Notes under the pieces: generated by a model | The model's input: the letters and a program-made list of their open reading frames with translations, nothing else | The model's database searches: none | Told to the model about the DNA's origin: nothing | Assembly: GCF_024298865.1 (NCBI RefSeq) | Contig: NZ_CP101161.1 | Span: 1,199,227-1,263,226 of the forward strand | Source: Halorarius halobius | Lineage (GTDB): Archaea; Halobacteriota; Halobacteria; Halobacteriales; Haloarculaceae | Direction: 5' to 3' | DNA length: 64,000 bases | Translations under genes and position numbers: made by a program | Shown: in pieces, positions 17,216 through 26,288 of the stretch | Position numbering within the stretch: position 1 is the first letter of the stretch | Layout: each line of letters starts with the position of its first letter

Positions 17216-17676
17216 TGGGACAGCCGCCCGAGATGCAGGAGATGCAACAGCAGATTCAGGCGCTCGAGGAGGAGAAACAGGAGCTCGAGGCACAGATCGA
17301 GGAGCTCCGTCAGGAGCAGACCGAGATGGACGAGGCCATCGAGGCGCTCGACACTCTGGAGACGGGCTCCATCGTACAGGTGCCGCTCGGCGGCGGCGCG
17401 TACGTCCGCGCCGAGGTCGAGGACATCGACGAGGTCATCGTCTCGCTCGGCGGCGGCTACGCCGCGGAACACGAGCAGGACGACGCCGTCGACACCCTCG
17501 AAGACAAGAAGGACGCCGTCGACAACCGCATCTCCGAGGTGCAGGAGGAGATAAGCGAGGTCGAGGAGGAGACGGCCGAACTCGAGCAGAAGGCCCAGCA
17601 GATGCAACAGCAGCAGATGCAGATGATGCAACAGCAGATGGGCCAGATGCAGGGCGACGAGGGTGACGACGAGTAA
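17215..17676 (+). CDS. pfdA: Prefoldin alpha subunit
   Basis: A 153-residue prefoldin alpha chain that, with beta subunits, forms the jellyfish-shaped hexamer passing unfolded proteins to the thermosome. Coiled coils span about 5-48 and 88-130. Between them lie the beta-hairpin strands IVQVPLGGGAYVRAEVEDID and VIVSLGGGYAAEHE. The C-terminus is an unusual Gln/Met-rich tail (QQMQQQQMQMMQQQMGQMQ) ending in acidic residues. It overlaps rplX by one base and precedes ftsY by six. Confidence 0.95.
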   Translation: MGQPPEMQEMQQQIQALEEEKQELEAQIEELRQEQTEMDEAIEALDTLETGSIVQVPLGGGAYVRAEVEDIDEVIVSLGGGYAAEHEQDDAVDTLEDKKDAVDNRISEVQEEISEVEEETAELEQKAQQMQQQQMQMMQQQMGQMQGDEGDDE

Positions 17677-17682
17677 CGCGCG

Positions 17683-18756
17683 ATGTTCGACTCGCTGAAG
17701 GACAAGCTGGGCCGGTTCAAGGACGACGTCGAGGAGAGCGCCGAGGAGGCCGAGGGTGAGGCCGCCGAGGACGAGGTCTCATCCGAGGCGGCCGCGGAGA
17801 CGACGGAACCGGCCGATACCGACCCGGAGCCCGCCGAGGCCGAGACGGAGTCGGCGGACGCGGGTGAGGACGCGAGCCTCACCGAGCGGGCGAAGATGTT
17901 CGCCACCGGGCAGAAGAAGATAACCGAGGAGGAACTGGAGGAGCCGCTCGAACAGCTCGAGATGGCGCTCCTGCAGGGCGACGTGGAGATGAGCGTCGCC
18001 AGCGCCATCGTCGAGAATCTCCGCGAGGAGCTCGTCGGGCAGACCGCCGCGCAGGTGAAGACCGGCGAAATCGTCGTCGAGGAGGCCATCGGCGACGCCC
18101 TGTACGACGTCATCAGCGTCGGCCAGTTCGACTTCGACGAGCGAATCGCGGCCGCCGAGAAACCGGTGACGCTCATCTTCACCGGCGTCAACGGCGTCGG
18201 CAAGACGACGACCATCGCCAAGCTCGGCAAGTACCTCGAGGACCGCGGCTACGACGTGGTGCTGGCCAACGGCGACACCTACCGGGCGGGCGCCAACGAG
18301 CAGCTCCAGAAGCACGCGGACAACCTCGACCTGAAGCTCATCAGCCACGAGCAGGGCGGCGACCCGGCGGCGGTCATCTACGACGCCGTCGAGTACGCCG
18401 ACGCGAACGACGCGGACGTGGTGCTCGGTGACACGGCCGGTCGGCTCCACACCTCCAACGACCTGATGGCGCAACTGGAGAAGATAGACCGCGTCGTCGA
18501 CCCGGACATGACGCTGTTCGTCGACGAAGCCGTGGCGGGCCAGGACGCGACCAACCGCGCCAAGCAGTTCAACGACGCCGCCGAGATAGACGGCGTCGTG
18601 TTGACGAAGGCCGACGCCGACTCGCAGGGCGGCGCGGCCGTCTCAATCGCGTTCGTCACCGGCAAGCCGATACTGTTCCTGGGGGTCGGCCAGGGGTACG
18701 ACCACCTCGAGAAGTTCGATCCACAGGAGATAGTCGACCGCATCGTCGGGGCCTGA
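17683..18756 (+). CDS. ftsY: SRP receptor GTPase FtsY
   Basis: A 357-residue FtsY. The first 65 residues are a highly acidic A domain (Glu/Ala/Asp repeats) for membrane contact. The N domain is about 66-155. The G domain has GVNGVGKTTTIAKL, DTYRAGANEQLQKHA, VLGDTAGRLHTSNDLM, and TKADADSQGGAAVSIA in place of the usual [10 protein letters not shown], the form I expect in archaeal FtsY. It completes the rplX-pfdA-ftsY operon and is the partner of SRP54. Confidence 0.96.
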   Translation: MFDSLKDKLGRFKDDVEESAEEAEGEAAEDEVSSEAAAETTEPADTDPEPAEAETESADAGEDASLTERAKMFATGQKKITEEELEEPLEQLEMALLQGDVEMSVASAIVENLREELVGQTAAQVKTGEIVVEEAIGDALYDVISVGQFDFDERIAAAEKPVTLIFTGVNGVGKTTTIAKLGKYLEDRGYDVVLANGDTYRAGANEQLQKHADNLDLKLISHEQGGDPAAVIYDAVEYADANDADVVLGDTAGRLHTSNDLMAQLEKIDRVVDPDMTLFVDEAVAGQDATNRAKQFNDAAEIDGVVLTKADADSQGGAAVSIAFVTGKPILFLGVGQGYDHLEKFDPQEIVDRIVGA

Positions 18757-18757
18757 C

Positions 18758-19363
18758 TTACAGTTTCACGTCCCGGCCGAGTTCCGCCCCGTAGGCGGCC
18801 GTGACGCGCTCGAACAGCGCCTCGCCCACCGCGGTCCTGAACCGGGGAGCGGCGGTGGCGAAGAACTCGTCGAGATGCTCGTACTCGGTGAACGCGTCGT
18901 TCTCCTCGTCGGGGTCGTAGCGGTCGCCCCGCTCGTACGCGAGCGCCTGCAGGCAGTTGTCGAGAAGGTCCATGTCCTTCACGAACCGCGCCGTCGCCGT
19001 CTCTCGGGCCTCGTACGCCTCCCACAGCGCCAGCAGTTCGTCGCCGAACGGGTCGAGCATGTCCGTGACGGCGTCGCGTTCGGCCGCGACTTTCTCGTCG
19101 TTGCCGGTCGTCTGCTCGCCCGGTTCGGCGCGGGTCGCCACGTCGCCGGTGCGGGCCTCGCCCAGGTCGTGGAGCAGGGCCATCTCGACCGCACGGGCGC
19201 GGTCGACGCCCGCGTCGTCGGCATAGAGGAGACACAGCGTCGCCACGCTCCAGGTGTGGGCCGCCACCGACTCCGGGTTCTCGATACCGCGCAGGACCCA
19301 GCCGGTTCGGCGCTCGTCTTTCAACTCCAGGGCTTCGAGGAGGGCGTCGAGTTCGGCGGGCAT
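18758..19363 (-). CDS. HD-domain phosphohydrolase, HDDC2/YfbR-like
   Basis: A 201-residue HD hydrolase. The metal site is visible as ESVAAHTWSVA, ALLHDLGEARTGDV (HD pair) and KDMDLLDNCLQALAYE. This pattern is that of HDDC2/YfbR 5'-deoxynucleotidases, which dephosphorylate deoxynucleoside monophosphates. The gene meets ftsY tail to tail with one base between them. It sits between two halves of what is often one ribosomal/SRP operon in archaea. Substrate by family only. Confidence 0.82.
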   Translation of the reverse strand: MPAELDALLEALELKDERRTGWVLRGIENPESVAAHTWSVATLCLLYADDAGVDRARAVEMALLHDLGEARTGDVATRAEPGEQTTGNDEKVAAERDAVTDMLDPFGDELLALWEAYEARETATARFVKDMDLLDNCLQALAYERGDRYDPDEENDAFTEYEHLDEFFATAAPRFRTAVGEALFERVTAAYGAELGRDVKL

Positions 19364-19435
19364 CGACTCGGAGGTGCGACTCGGTGAAGTTGAGACTGTC
19401 GAGTCGGTGTGAACGGGGCCGGGGCCGGAGGACGG

Positions 19436-20101
19436 TCAGTCGATGTAGCCCAGGGCGTCCTCGATGCGCCCGAGTTCCGGCCCGGTGGTGTCCTGTCCGC
19501 AGACGTAGCCGTACGAGTTGGCCACCAGCCCTGACCCGACGAGCGGGCCGCCGTAGTTGATGGTGCCGATGTCGGCGAAGACGTCGAGGTGGGCTTCGAG
19601 CGCGTCGAGTTCGTCGTCGGTCGCCTTCGGGTGACAGAGCACGCCCGCGTTGGTAGCGACGGCGGCCGTCCCGACGGTCTTGACGCCCGCGATGTCGCCC
19701 CGCTGGACGGGCACGCCGAGGGCGTCCTCGACGGCCTGCACCGCTTTCCGGGAGAGGTCCGGGTGGACGTACGCGCCGTAGTCGTTGGCGAGGACGACGT
19801 TGCCGGCGGCGTTGATGCGGCCCGGCAACTCGTGGACCGACAGCTCCGTCGTGTCGGCGATGCGCTCGCGTTCGGTGTCGCGCACCCGCGATGAGACGAG
19901 CAAACCGTTCTCGTTGCCGACGGCGAGCGCCCCGACGGTGCCGGAGCCGGCGACGGTGGTGGGGCAGGCGGCGACCTCTAGCTCGTCGGCGAACGCCTCG
20001 CGGAGGTCGTCGTCGACGTCCGGGCGGACCAACAGTACGTCGTCCGTGGCCCGGGCGTAGACGCCGACGTACGACGAGCCGGAGAGTGCCGCGCGAAGCA
20101 C
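19436..20101 (-). CDS. eif6: Translation initiation factor aIF6
   Basis: A 221-residue anti-association factor that binds the 50S subunit and blocks premature joining. The five-fold pseudosymmetric fold shows repeated strands, for example [71 protein letters not shown] and [16 protein letters not shown] use the GTG at 20101, one base after the L31e stop. Order rpl39e-rpl31e-eif6 is conserved in archaea. Confidence 0.95.
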   Translation of the reverse strand: MLRAALSGSSYVGVYARATDDVLLVRPDVDDDLREAFADELEVAACPTTVAGSGTVGALAVGNENGLLVSSRVRDTERERIADTTELSVHELPGRINAAGNVVLANDYGAYVHPDLSRKAVQAVEDALGVPVQRGDIAGVKTVGTAAVATNAGVLCHPKATDDELDALEAHLDVFADIGTINYGGPLVGSGLVANSYGYVCGQDTTGPELGRIEDALGYID

Positions 20102-20102
20102 G

Positions 20103-20378
20103 TCAGGCCGTCTCTGCTTCGACGACCGTCTCGCCCTCCTCGTCGAAGCGGGCCGCACGGACGCGGAGTTTGGACGGCGGCTTCGACCGGCCGCGCTCCC
20201 AGACCGCCTCGTTGATGGAGGGGTCGAGGCGGACGTCGTCTCCGTCGACCGAGAAGTGCTGTGCGAGGTGCTCGCGGACGAGGCTCATCGCCTTGTCGGC
20301 GCGCTCGTGGCTGGCTTCCGCCTTGGCGTCGCGTAGCGGCACCGTCACGACGCGCTCCTCGAAGTCGCTGGCGCTCAT
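20103..20378 (-). CDS. rpl31e: Large-subunit ribosomal protein L31e
   Basis: A 91-residue protein with the L31e core [40 protein letters not shown] and [20 protein letters not shown]. The ATG overlaps the L39e stop (ATGA), so the two are coupled. It lines the exit tunnel region of the 50S subunit. The acidic tail is a halophilic feature. Confidence 0.96.
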   Translation of the reverse strand: MSASDFEERVVTVPLRDAKAEASHERADKAMSLVREHLAQHFSVDGDDVRLDPSINEAVWERGRSKPPSKLRVRAARFDEEGETVVEAETA

Positions 20379-20527
20379 TCGTCCGTGTTACTCCGGCGCC
20401 AGTTGCGGCGCTTCGGGTTGCGCATCGTGTCGCGGTCCGTCTTCATGATGACCCACGCCGGGACGCGGCTGTTCTGTCGCTCCAGCTTCGCGAGACGCTT
20501 CTTCTGTGCCTTCGACTTCTTGCCCAT
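20375..20527 (-). CDS. rpl39e: Large-subunit ribosomal protein L39e
   Basis: A 50-residue basic protein starting [20 protein letters not shown] and containing [13 protein letters not shown] and [15 protein letters not shown], a full-length match to archaeal L39e. It is first gene of the rpl39e-rpl31e-eif6 operon. A TATA-like sense GATAAATGTG (20551-20560) lies 24-33 nt before the ATG, so the message is probably leaderless. Confidence 0.96.
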   Translation of the reverse strand: MGKKSKAQKKRLAKLERQNSRVPAWVIMKTDRDTMRNPKRRNWRRSNTDE

Positions 20528-20585
20528 AGTGGTCGCCCGTTCTACCGCCGCACATTTATCCCTGTCCTTTCAGCGCGGCGGCCGG

Positions 20586-21386
20586 CTACACGACGGCGAG
20601 CAACCCCAGCATCGCCGCCCCGCCGAGCGTGAACCCGCCCGCGAGTTCGCCGTAGCCGTTGCCCGCGAGCGGCTTCCCCACCGCCAGCGCCTCGGGGATG
20701 AACTCGCTGGCGACGAGATACAGCATCGCCCCCGCCGCGAACCCGAACCCGGCCGGCAACAGCGGCTCGGCGAGGCGGACGAACCCGAAGGCGATGACCG
20801 CACCGATGGGCTGGGGGAGACTCGAGAACACCGACCAGCCGACCATCCGCCACTCGGAGACGCCCATCGAGCGGAGCGGGATGGAGATGGCGACGCCCTC
20901 GGGGACGTTGTGGATGGAGATGGCGACGGTCATCGCCACCGCCAACGCCGGCACCGTGAACCCGGCGACGGCCACGCCGGCGGCGAGATTCAACTCCGCG
21001 AAGGCGACGCCGATGGCGATTCCCTCCGGGAACGAGTGGACGGTCAACACCCCCAGGATGAGCACGAGTTTCTTGAAGTCGGCCTCCTCGTACTGCTTCG
21101 GGTCGATGTCCGCGTCCATCAGCACGTCGTGGGCGACGACGACGAGCAGGACCCCCGCGAGCAGGCCGGCGCCGACGGCGACGGGCGACCCGGCGTTCAG
21201 CCCCTCCGGTACGAGACCGACCACCGAGGCGACGGCCATGATGCCCGAGGCGACCCCCCACAGCGCGACGTTGAGACGGTCGCTCACCTCTTCGACGACG
21301 AAAAAGGGGAGGGCGCCGACGCCGGTCGCGAGCGCCGTGATGAACCCCGCGACGAACACCAACGCGTAGGCGCCCACCTCGACCAT
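20586..21386 (-). CDS. ZIP-family metal transporter
   Basis: A 266-residue, eight-helix ZIP protein that imports Zn2+, Fe2+ or Mn2+. The two metal-site helices are explicit: VHSFPEGIAIGVAFAE (HxxxE type) and SIHNVPEGVAISIPL. An N-terminal membrane span, a cytosolic loop with DADIDPKQYEEADFK, and four C-terminal helices follow the family plan. It lies 58 bp downstream of rpl39e on the same strand but is transcribed away from it. The ion is unknown. Confidence 0.9.
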   Translation of the reverse strand: MVEVGAYALVFVAGFITALATGVGALPFFVVEEVSDRLNVALWGVASGIMAVASVVGLVPEGLNAGSPVAVGAGLLAGVLLVVVAHDVLMDADIDPKQYEEADFKKLVLILGVLTVHSFPEGIAIGVAFAELNLAAGVAVAGFTVPALAVAMTVAISIHNVPEGVAISIPLRSMGVSEWRMVGWSVFSSLPQPIGAVIAFGFVRLAEPLLPAGFGFAAGAMLYLVASEFIPEALAVGKPLAGNGYGELAGGFTLGGAAMLGLLAVV

Positions 21387-21453
21387 GTCCGCGCTACGGC
21401 CCAGCCCCGGTAATACCTATCGGATTTTGAACAGGTTTAGGCCGGCCGAAACG

Positions 21454-22002
21454 TCACAGCGGGAACGCCTCGTACGTCTCGTACTCGGGACCGTCGTCGG
21501 TCAGGACGCTCTCGGTCAGCCGAATCTCCTCGACGTCGAGGCGGCCGGCGTCGGGGTCCCGCTCGGTGACGGCTTCCCTGACGGCGTCTTTGCTCCGGGC
21601 GTCGTTCATCCGCGCGAGCGTGACGTGGGGCGTGAACTCGTGGTCCTCGGGGTCGAAACCGAGCGCGGTGGTGCGGGCCTCGATAGCCTCGTGGAGGCGG
21701 GTCACCTGCTCGCCACCCTCGCGGACGCCCAGCCACACGACGGAGATGTAGTCGAGCGAGGGAAACACGCCGTAGCCGCCGAACGCGGCCGTGAACGGCG
21801 TCACCTCGGCGTCCTCGACTGCCCGCTCGAGCGCCTCGCAGACGGCGTCCAGGCGGTCGTCGTCGACGTCGCCGAGGAACTTCAGCGTCACGTGGGCCTG
21901 TGCGGGGTCGACCGGGTTCAGGCCGGGCGCCCGGAACGGTTCCTGGACCCGCGCTATCTCGTCGGCGAGGCCGTCGAGGTCGACGGAGACGAACGCGCGC
22001 AT
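21454..22002 (-). CDS. thpR: RNA 2',3'-cyclic phosphodiesterase
   Basis: A 182-residue 2H-phosphoesterase of the LigT/ThpR family. It begins MRAFVSVDL and has both catalytic HxT motifs, AHVTLKFLGDVDD and FTPHVTLARMND. It opens 2',3'-cyclic phosphates on RNA ends. The ATG at 22002 is chosen because MRAFVSVDL is the conserved start; the 37 upstream codons cross the promoter region. Confidence 0.92.
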   Translation of the reverse strand: MRAFVSVDLDGLADEIARVQEPFRAPGLNPVDPAQAHVTLKFLGDVDDDRLDAVCEALERAVEDAEVTPFTAAFGGYGVFPSLDYISVVWLGVREGGEQVTRLHEAIEARTTALGFDPEDHEFTPHVTLARMNDARSKDAVREAVTERDPDAGRLDVEEIRLTESVLTDDGPEYETYEAFPL

Positions 22003-22106
22003 ACCCCGTCTTGGGTCCTCCGGGGTAAGGCTCCCACGGAGATTTGGGTGAGATGCAGGACGGAGTTCGCACAAGACCCATACGTGTCGGTGCCCCGGAC
22101 CCGAGT

Positions 22107-22247
22107 ATGCCACTGGAAGACGACCCCGACGCGGACTCGTCGGCCGACGTGGCCGACGTGGTCGTGGGCGACGGGGAGATACTCGTCTACGACACCGACG
22201 TGCAGGCGGCGTGGCTCCAGGGTGAGGCCGTCGAGGTCCGGCAGTGA
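22107..22247 (+). CDS. Small acidic protein of unknown function
   Basis: A 46-residue protein. MPLEDDPDADSSADVADVVV is followed by GDGEILVYDTDVQAAWLQGE and ends AVEVRQ. It has codon use like its neighbours. The pattern of an acidic head followed by a YDT...AW.Q strand pair resembles a family of short haloarchaeal proteins I recall as DUF7331, but I cannot verify this. It is divergent from thpR and 42 bp before the TPR gene. Confidence 0.6.
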   Translation: MPLEDDPDADSSADVADVVVGDGEILVYDTDVQAAWLQGEAVEVRQ

Positions 22248-22289
22248 CGGCCCGTAGCCCTTAACCGTCCTTGCGGCCAACCCCGATGT

Positions 22290-23021
22290 ATGACCGACGA
22301 GCGCGACGACCACCAGTTCTCCGAGGGCCAGGGGTTCGACGACCCCCACGAGGGGTTCGACCTCGACCCGCCGGAACTCGACGTCGACCCCGGGAAGGTC
22401 GACCCCGTGGACTCCCGGGTCGTCGCTGACACACTCGACACGCGACAGATAGCCAGCGAGGAGGTGGACGCCGAGGAACTGCTCGACGTTGGCCTGTCGT
22501 ACATGGGTATCAACCGCTACGAGCAGGCCGTCGACGCGTTCCAGCGCGTCGCCCAGTTCGCCGAGGACGACCGCATCGAGCAGGAGGCGTGGACGAACAA
22601 GGGGGCGGCCCACGCGGAACTGGAGGAGCACCAGCAGGCCATCGAGGCCTACCGGGAGGCCATCCACCTCGACGAGGAGAGCGACCACGCCGCCACCGCT
22701 CACACGAACCTCGCGTACGCGCTGTGGGAAGCCGGCCGGAGCGAGCAGGCGCTGGAACACGCCGAGCGCGCCGTCGAGATAGACTCCCGGTTCGGACAGG
22801 CGTGGTACAACCGCGGCTTCTTCCTGCTGGAGCGGGGGCTCGCGGAGGACGCCCTCGACGCGTTCGACAACGCCGTCCGGCTCGGCTACCGGTCGCCGGA
22901 ACTGCTCGAGGAGAAGGCCATCGCCCACGAGGAACTCGGGGAAGACGAGCGCGCCGAGGAGCTCGCAGAGGAGGCCGAGGAGATGCGCGAGCGCGCGGAA
23001 GCGGAGTTCGTCGGGGAATGA
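22290..23021 (+). CDS. Tetratricopeptide-repeat protein
   Basis: A 243-residue cytosolic TPR protein. The first 65 residues are acidic and probably disordered. At least four TPR units follow from about residue 70: LLDVGLSYMGINRYEQAVDA, AWTNKGAAHAELEEHQQAIE, AHTNLAYALWEAGRSEQALE and AWYNRGFFLLERGLAEDALD. It ends in a Glu-rich helix. It should act as a protein-protein scaffold; the partner is unknown. The stop overlaps the next gene's start (ATGA). Confidence 0.88.
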   Translation: MTDERDDHQFSEGQGFDDPHEGFDLDPPELDVDPGKVDPVDSRVVADTLDTRQIASEEVDAEELLDVGLSYMGINRYEQAVDAFQRVAQFAEDDRIEQEAWTNKGAAHAELEEHQQAIEAYREAIHLDEESDHAATAHTNLAYALWEAGRSEQALEHAERAVEIDSRFGQAWYNRGFFLLERGLAEDALDAFDNAVRLGYRSPELLEEKAIAHEELGEDERAEELAEEAEEMRERAEAEFVGE

Positions 23022-23311
23022 TGCTGTTGTCCGAACGGGAGACGCCCGAGGGGCGGCTGGTCGCCGTCGCGGACGCCGACACCCTCGGCGAGACGTTCGA
23101 GAACGGCGAGGTGTCGCTGACGGTCGACTCCGGCTTCTACGACGGCGAGGAGGCCACCGCCGAAGAGGTGACGTCGGCGCTGGCCCGCTGTAGCGTCGCC
23201 AACCTCGTCGGCGAGGAGGCGGTCGGTGTCGCCGTCGAGGCCGGCTTCGTCGAGGAAGGGAACGTCCTCGAGGTCGGCGAAACGCGCCACGCCCAGTATC
23301 TCCGACTGTAG
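23018..23311 (+). CDS. DUF424-family protein
   Basis: A 97-residue archaeal protein recognised as DUF424 by VDSGFYDGEEATAEEVTSAL followed by CSVANLVGEEAVGVAVEAGF. The family is widespread in archaea, has a small alpha/beta fold and is sometimes linked to translation, but its role is not established. Two ATGs are adjacent (23018 and 23021); the first overlaps the TPR stop, so coupling is likely. Confidence 0.85.
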   Translation: MMLLSERETPEGRLVAVADADTLGETFENGEVSLTVDSGFYDGEEATAEEVTSALARCSVANLVGEEAVGVAVEAGFVEEGNVLEVGETRHAQYLRL

Positions 23312-23380
23312 CGGCTCGCCGAACTGAAACCGACTCAACCTTTTTCAACGCGAAGCGGTCTACTGTCGGTGGTTGCCGGC

Positions 23381-25120
23381 ATGGAATCGGTTCCGTCCGT
23401 CCTGCTGGGGGCCACCGTCGGCTACCTCGCCGCCGGGGTGACGGCAGCGGGACTCGGCTGGCAGGCGGTCCGTAGCCGCGCGAACACCACCACCCGGCTG
23501 TTCGCCGCGACGATGGCCGCCATCGTCGTCTGGTCGCTGGCGTACGTCGCCCGCCTGTTCGCGGGGACGGTCGACGCGGCGCTGGCCTGGACCGTCGTCG
23601 CGTACTTCGGCATCACCACCGCTCCCGTCGGGTTCGTCCTGTTCGCGTGTAGCTACGCCGGCTACGACCGCTACGTGACCACCGACACCGCCGCACTGCT
23701 GTTGCTCGTTCCGGCGGGGACGCTGGCCGCGCTCGTCTCCTCGCCGCTGTTCGGCCTCCACTACGCGAGCTACGAACTCGTCACGACCGGGGGCATCGAG
23801 GTGCTGATGCGGAACGCCGGCCCCTGGTTCTGGGTCCACACCGCGTACAGCTACCTGCTGCTCTTGGTGGGCACGGCCCTGCTCGTCAACGTCGCCGTCA
23901 CCTACCGCGACGTCCACCGGGTCCAGGCCGGGGAACTCGTCGTCGGTGCGCTGGTCCCCTGGGTCGTCAACGCCGCCCTCGTGTTCGGACTGCGGCCGCA
24001 TCCGACGCTCGATCTCACCCCCGTCGCGTTCGCCGCCGGGAGCGTGTTCATCGCGCTCGCCGTCTCCGACGTCCCGCTGACGGACGTGACGCCGGTGGCC
24101 CGGAGCGCCGTCGTCGACGCGATGCACGACAGCGTGGTCGTCGTCGACGACGACGTCGTCATCGACGCCAACGACGCCGCCCGGGCACTTCTGGGTCGGC
24201 CGCTGGTGGGCCGGTCCGTCGATGCGGTGCTCCCCGGCCCCCTGCGCGAGGCCGACGCGGAGCCGCGACTGGTCGAGTTATCCGCCGAGCGGCTCCCGCC
24301 GTTGAGAAGGGTCGGGCGGCCGGAACCGGGCGCGTCCACCCACGCGGCGACCCGGTGGCTCCGGGTCCAGCGGGTCCACGTCGAGGCGGACGTCGACGCC
24401 CTGCTGGTGAGCGACGCCACGGAACTCGAGCGGAACCGCCAGCGGCTCGAACGGCAAAACGAGCGGTTAGAGGAGTTCACCGCCGCCGCCGCCCACGACC
24501 TGCGGAACCCGCTGAACGTCATCGAGGGGTACACCGATGTCGCTCGTGGGCAGGCCGACGAGGCGGTGGTCGAACATCTCGACCGCATCGAATCGTCGGC
24601 CAAGCGGATGCACAACCTCGTCGAGGACCTCCTCTCGCTGGGCCAGCGCGCCCGCCTCGTCGAGGAGGTGGACGAACTCGACCTCCAGTCGGTCGCCGAG
24701 CGAGCATGGCACGACGTCGCCACGGAGGAGGCCGAACTGGTCGTCCGGTCGGCGACGGTGTACGGCGACGACGCCCGGCTCCAGCAACTGTTCGAGAACC
24801 TGTTCCGCAACGCCGTCGAACACGCCGGTCCGAGCGTCACCGTCCGTGTCGACGGCCTGTCCGACGGGTTCTACGTCGAGGACGACGGCCCCGGTATCCC
24901 GACCGGCGAGCGGGAGTCCGTGTTCGACTACGGCTACTCGACGGCCGACGGCGGCGCCGGGTTCGGGCTCTCGGTCGTCCGTATCATCGCGGACGCCCAC
25001 GGCTGGAGCGTCGGCGTCTCCGAGGGCCGGGCCGGCGGCGCCCGGTTCGAGTTCACCGGCGTCCGGACGCAACCTCCCGCGACGGACCGCTGGCGGAGCG
25101 TCGGGGCGGCCGACGACTGA
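23381..25120 (+). CDS. Membrane histidine kinase with 7TM sensor
   Basis: A 579-residue sensor kinase. Residues 1-225 form the seven-helix HisKA_7TM module with SRANTTTRLFAATMAAIVVW. A PAS-like domain (about 235-345) follows. HisKA contains LEEFTAAAAHDLRNPLNVIE with the phosphorylated His. The ATPase has LFRNAVEHAGPSV (N box), VEDDGPGIPTGE (G1) and GGAGFGLSVVRIIADAHGW (G2). I use ATG 23381; a GTG four codons upstream is in frame. No response regulator is adjacent, so it probably works with a stand-alone receiver protein. Confidence 0.93.
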   Translation: MESVPSVLLGATVGYLAAGVTAAGLGWQAVRSRANTTTRLFAATMAAIVVWSLAYVARLFAGTVDAALAWTVVAYFGITTAPVGFVLFACSYAGYDRYVTTDTAALLLLVPAGTLAALVSSPLFGLHYASYELVTTGGIEVLMRNAGPWFWVHTAYSYLLLLVGTALLVNVAVTYRDVHRVQAGELVVGALVPWVVNAALVFGLRPHPTLDLTPVAFAAGSVFIALAVSDVPLTDVTPVARSAVVDAMHDSVVVVDDDVVIDANDAARALLGRPLVGRSVDAVLPGPLREADAEPRLVELSAERLPPLRRVGRPEPGASTHAATRWLRVQRVHVEADVDALLVSDATELERNRQRLERQNERLEEFTAAAAHDLRNPLNVIEGYTDVARGQADEAVVEHLDRIESSAKRMHNLVEDLLSLGQRARLVEEVDELDLQSVAERAWHDVATEEAELVVRSATVYGDDARLQQLFENLFRNAVEHAGPSVTVRVDGLSDGFYVEDDGPGIPTGERESVFDYGYSTADGGAGFGLSVVRIIADAHGWSVGVSEGRAGGARFEFTGVRTQPPATDRWRSVGAADD

Positions 25121-25178
25121 TAAAGGGCCGTCCCGCCGGGGCCGAACCTATTTGCTGGCTCGGCTCCGGCCCTCGCGC

Positions 25179-26288
25179 ATGCAGATAACCGGCGTCAACC
25201 AGTACCACCTCGACTCACCGGTCGAGGGCGACGCGTTCTACCCGACGTGGATACCCGGCTACCCCCAGACGACCCACGAACTCGAACTGTTCGAGATAGA
25301 GACCGACGAGGGCATCACCGGCTACGGCGCCTCCCCCTCCTTCGCCGGCGGCCTCGACTACGAGGACCCGCTGTCGCTGTTCCTGCTCGGCGAGGACCCA
25401 CACGACGTGGACGGCATCCTCCGGAAACTGGAGACGGTGAACCTCGTCGGCCCCCGCCCGTGGCATATCGAACTCGCGCTGTGGGACATCATCGGCAAGG
25501 ACGCCGGCAAGCCGGTCTACGAACTGTTCGGCGCCGAGCGGGCCGAGATTCCCTGTTACGCCTCCACGGGCGAGCGCCAGCCGGCCGACGAGCGCATCCC
25601 CTACGTCGAACAGCGGGTCGAGGAGGGGTTCGAGGCCGTCAAGCTCCGGGTCACGGAGGTCGACGACATCGAGACGGTCCGCGCGGTGCGGGAGGCGTTC
25701 CCCGACCTGACGCTGATGGTCGACGCCAACAAGGGGTGGGCCGTCCGCGTGATGGAGGACGAAGTCGAGTGGTCGTTCTCCGATGCGCTGGAGTTCTGCC
25801 GCGGCCTCGAGGACGTCGGCGGCATCGCGTGGCTCGAAGAGCCCCTGCCGCGCCACGACTACGACAGCTACGCGCGGCTCCGCGAGAAGACGGACGTGCC
25901 CATCGCTGGCGGGGAGTTCAACAACGGCCGCCACCAGTTCCGCGAGTTCATCGAGCACGGCTCGCTGGACGTCCTCCAGCCGGACGCGGCGCTCGCGACG
26001 GGCATCCAGCGGGCCGTCGACGTGGCCCGCACCGCCCAGTCGCACGGCCTGCGGTTCGTCCCCCACACCTGGACGAACGCCGTCGGCTTCGCGGCGAACC
26101 TCCACGTCACCACCGCCGTCGGTGGCGACTGGGTGGAGTACCCGATGGAACCGCCGTGGACGCCCGACGTCTGGTCGTTCATGCTGGAGGAGTCGTTCGA
26201 GCACGACGACGGCTACATCGCGGCGCCCGACGCCCCCGGACTGGGCATCACCATCCCCGAGGAGGTGCTCGCCGCGGCCGACGACTAA
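25179..26288 (+). CDS. Mandelate racemase/muconate-lactonizing enzyme family protein
   Basis: A 369-residue enolase-superfamily enzyme. Catalytic elements are Lys155 in VKLRV, Asp182 in VDANKGW, Glu220 in WLEEPLPRHD, Glu246 in AGGEFNN and His296 in VPHTWTN, so both acid-base sides and the metal site are intact. This pattern is that of sugar-acid dehydratases and related enzymes; the precise substrate is unclear. A TATA-like CCTATTTG near 25147 suits a leaderless start. The 3' end overlaps an MFS transporter gene tail to tail by four bases. Confidence 0.88.
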   Translation: MQITGVNQYHLDSPVEGDAFYPTWIPGYPQTTHELELFEIETDEGITGYGASPSFAGGLDYEDPLSLFLLGEDPHDVDGILRKLETVNLVGPRPWHIELALWDIIGKDAGKPVYELFGAERAEIPCYASTGERQPADERIPYVEQRVEEGFEAVKLRVTEVDDIETVRAVREAFPDLTLMVDANKGWAVRVMEDEVEWSFSDALEFCRGLEDVGGIAWLEEPLPRHDYDSYARLREKTDVPIAGGEFNNGRHQFREFIEHGSLDVLQPDAALATGIQRAVDVARTAQSHGLRFVPHTWTNAVGFAANLHVTTAVGGDWVEYPMEPPWTPDVWSFMLEESFEHDDGYIAAPDAPGLGITIPEEVLAAADD

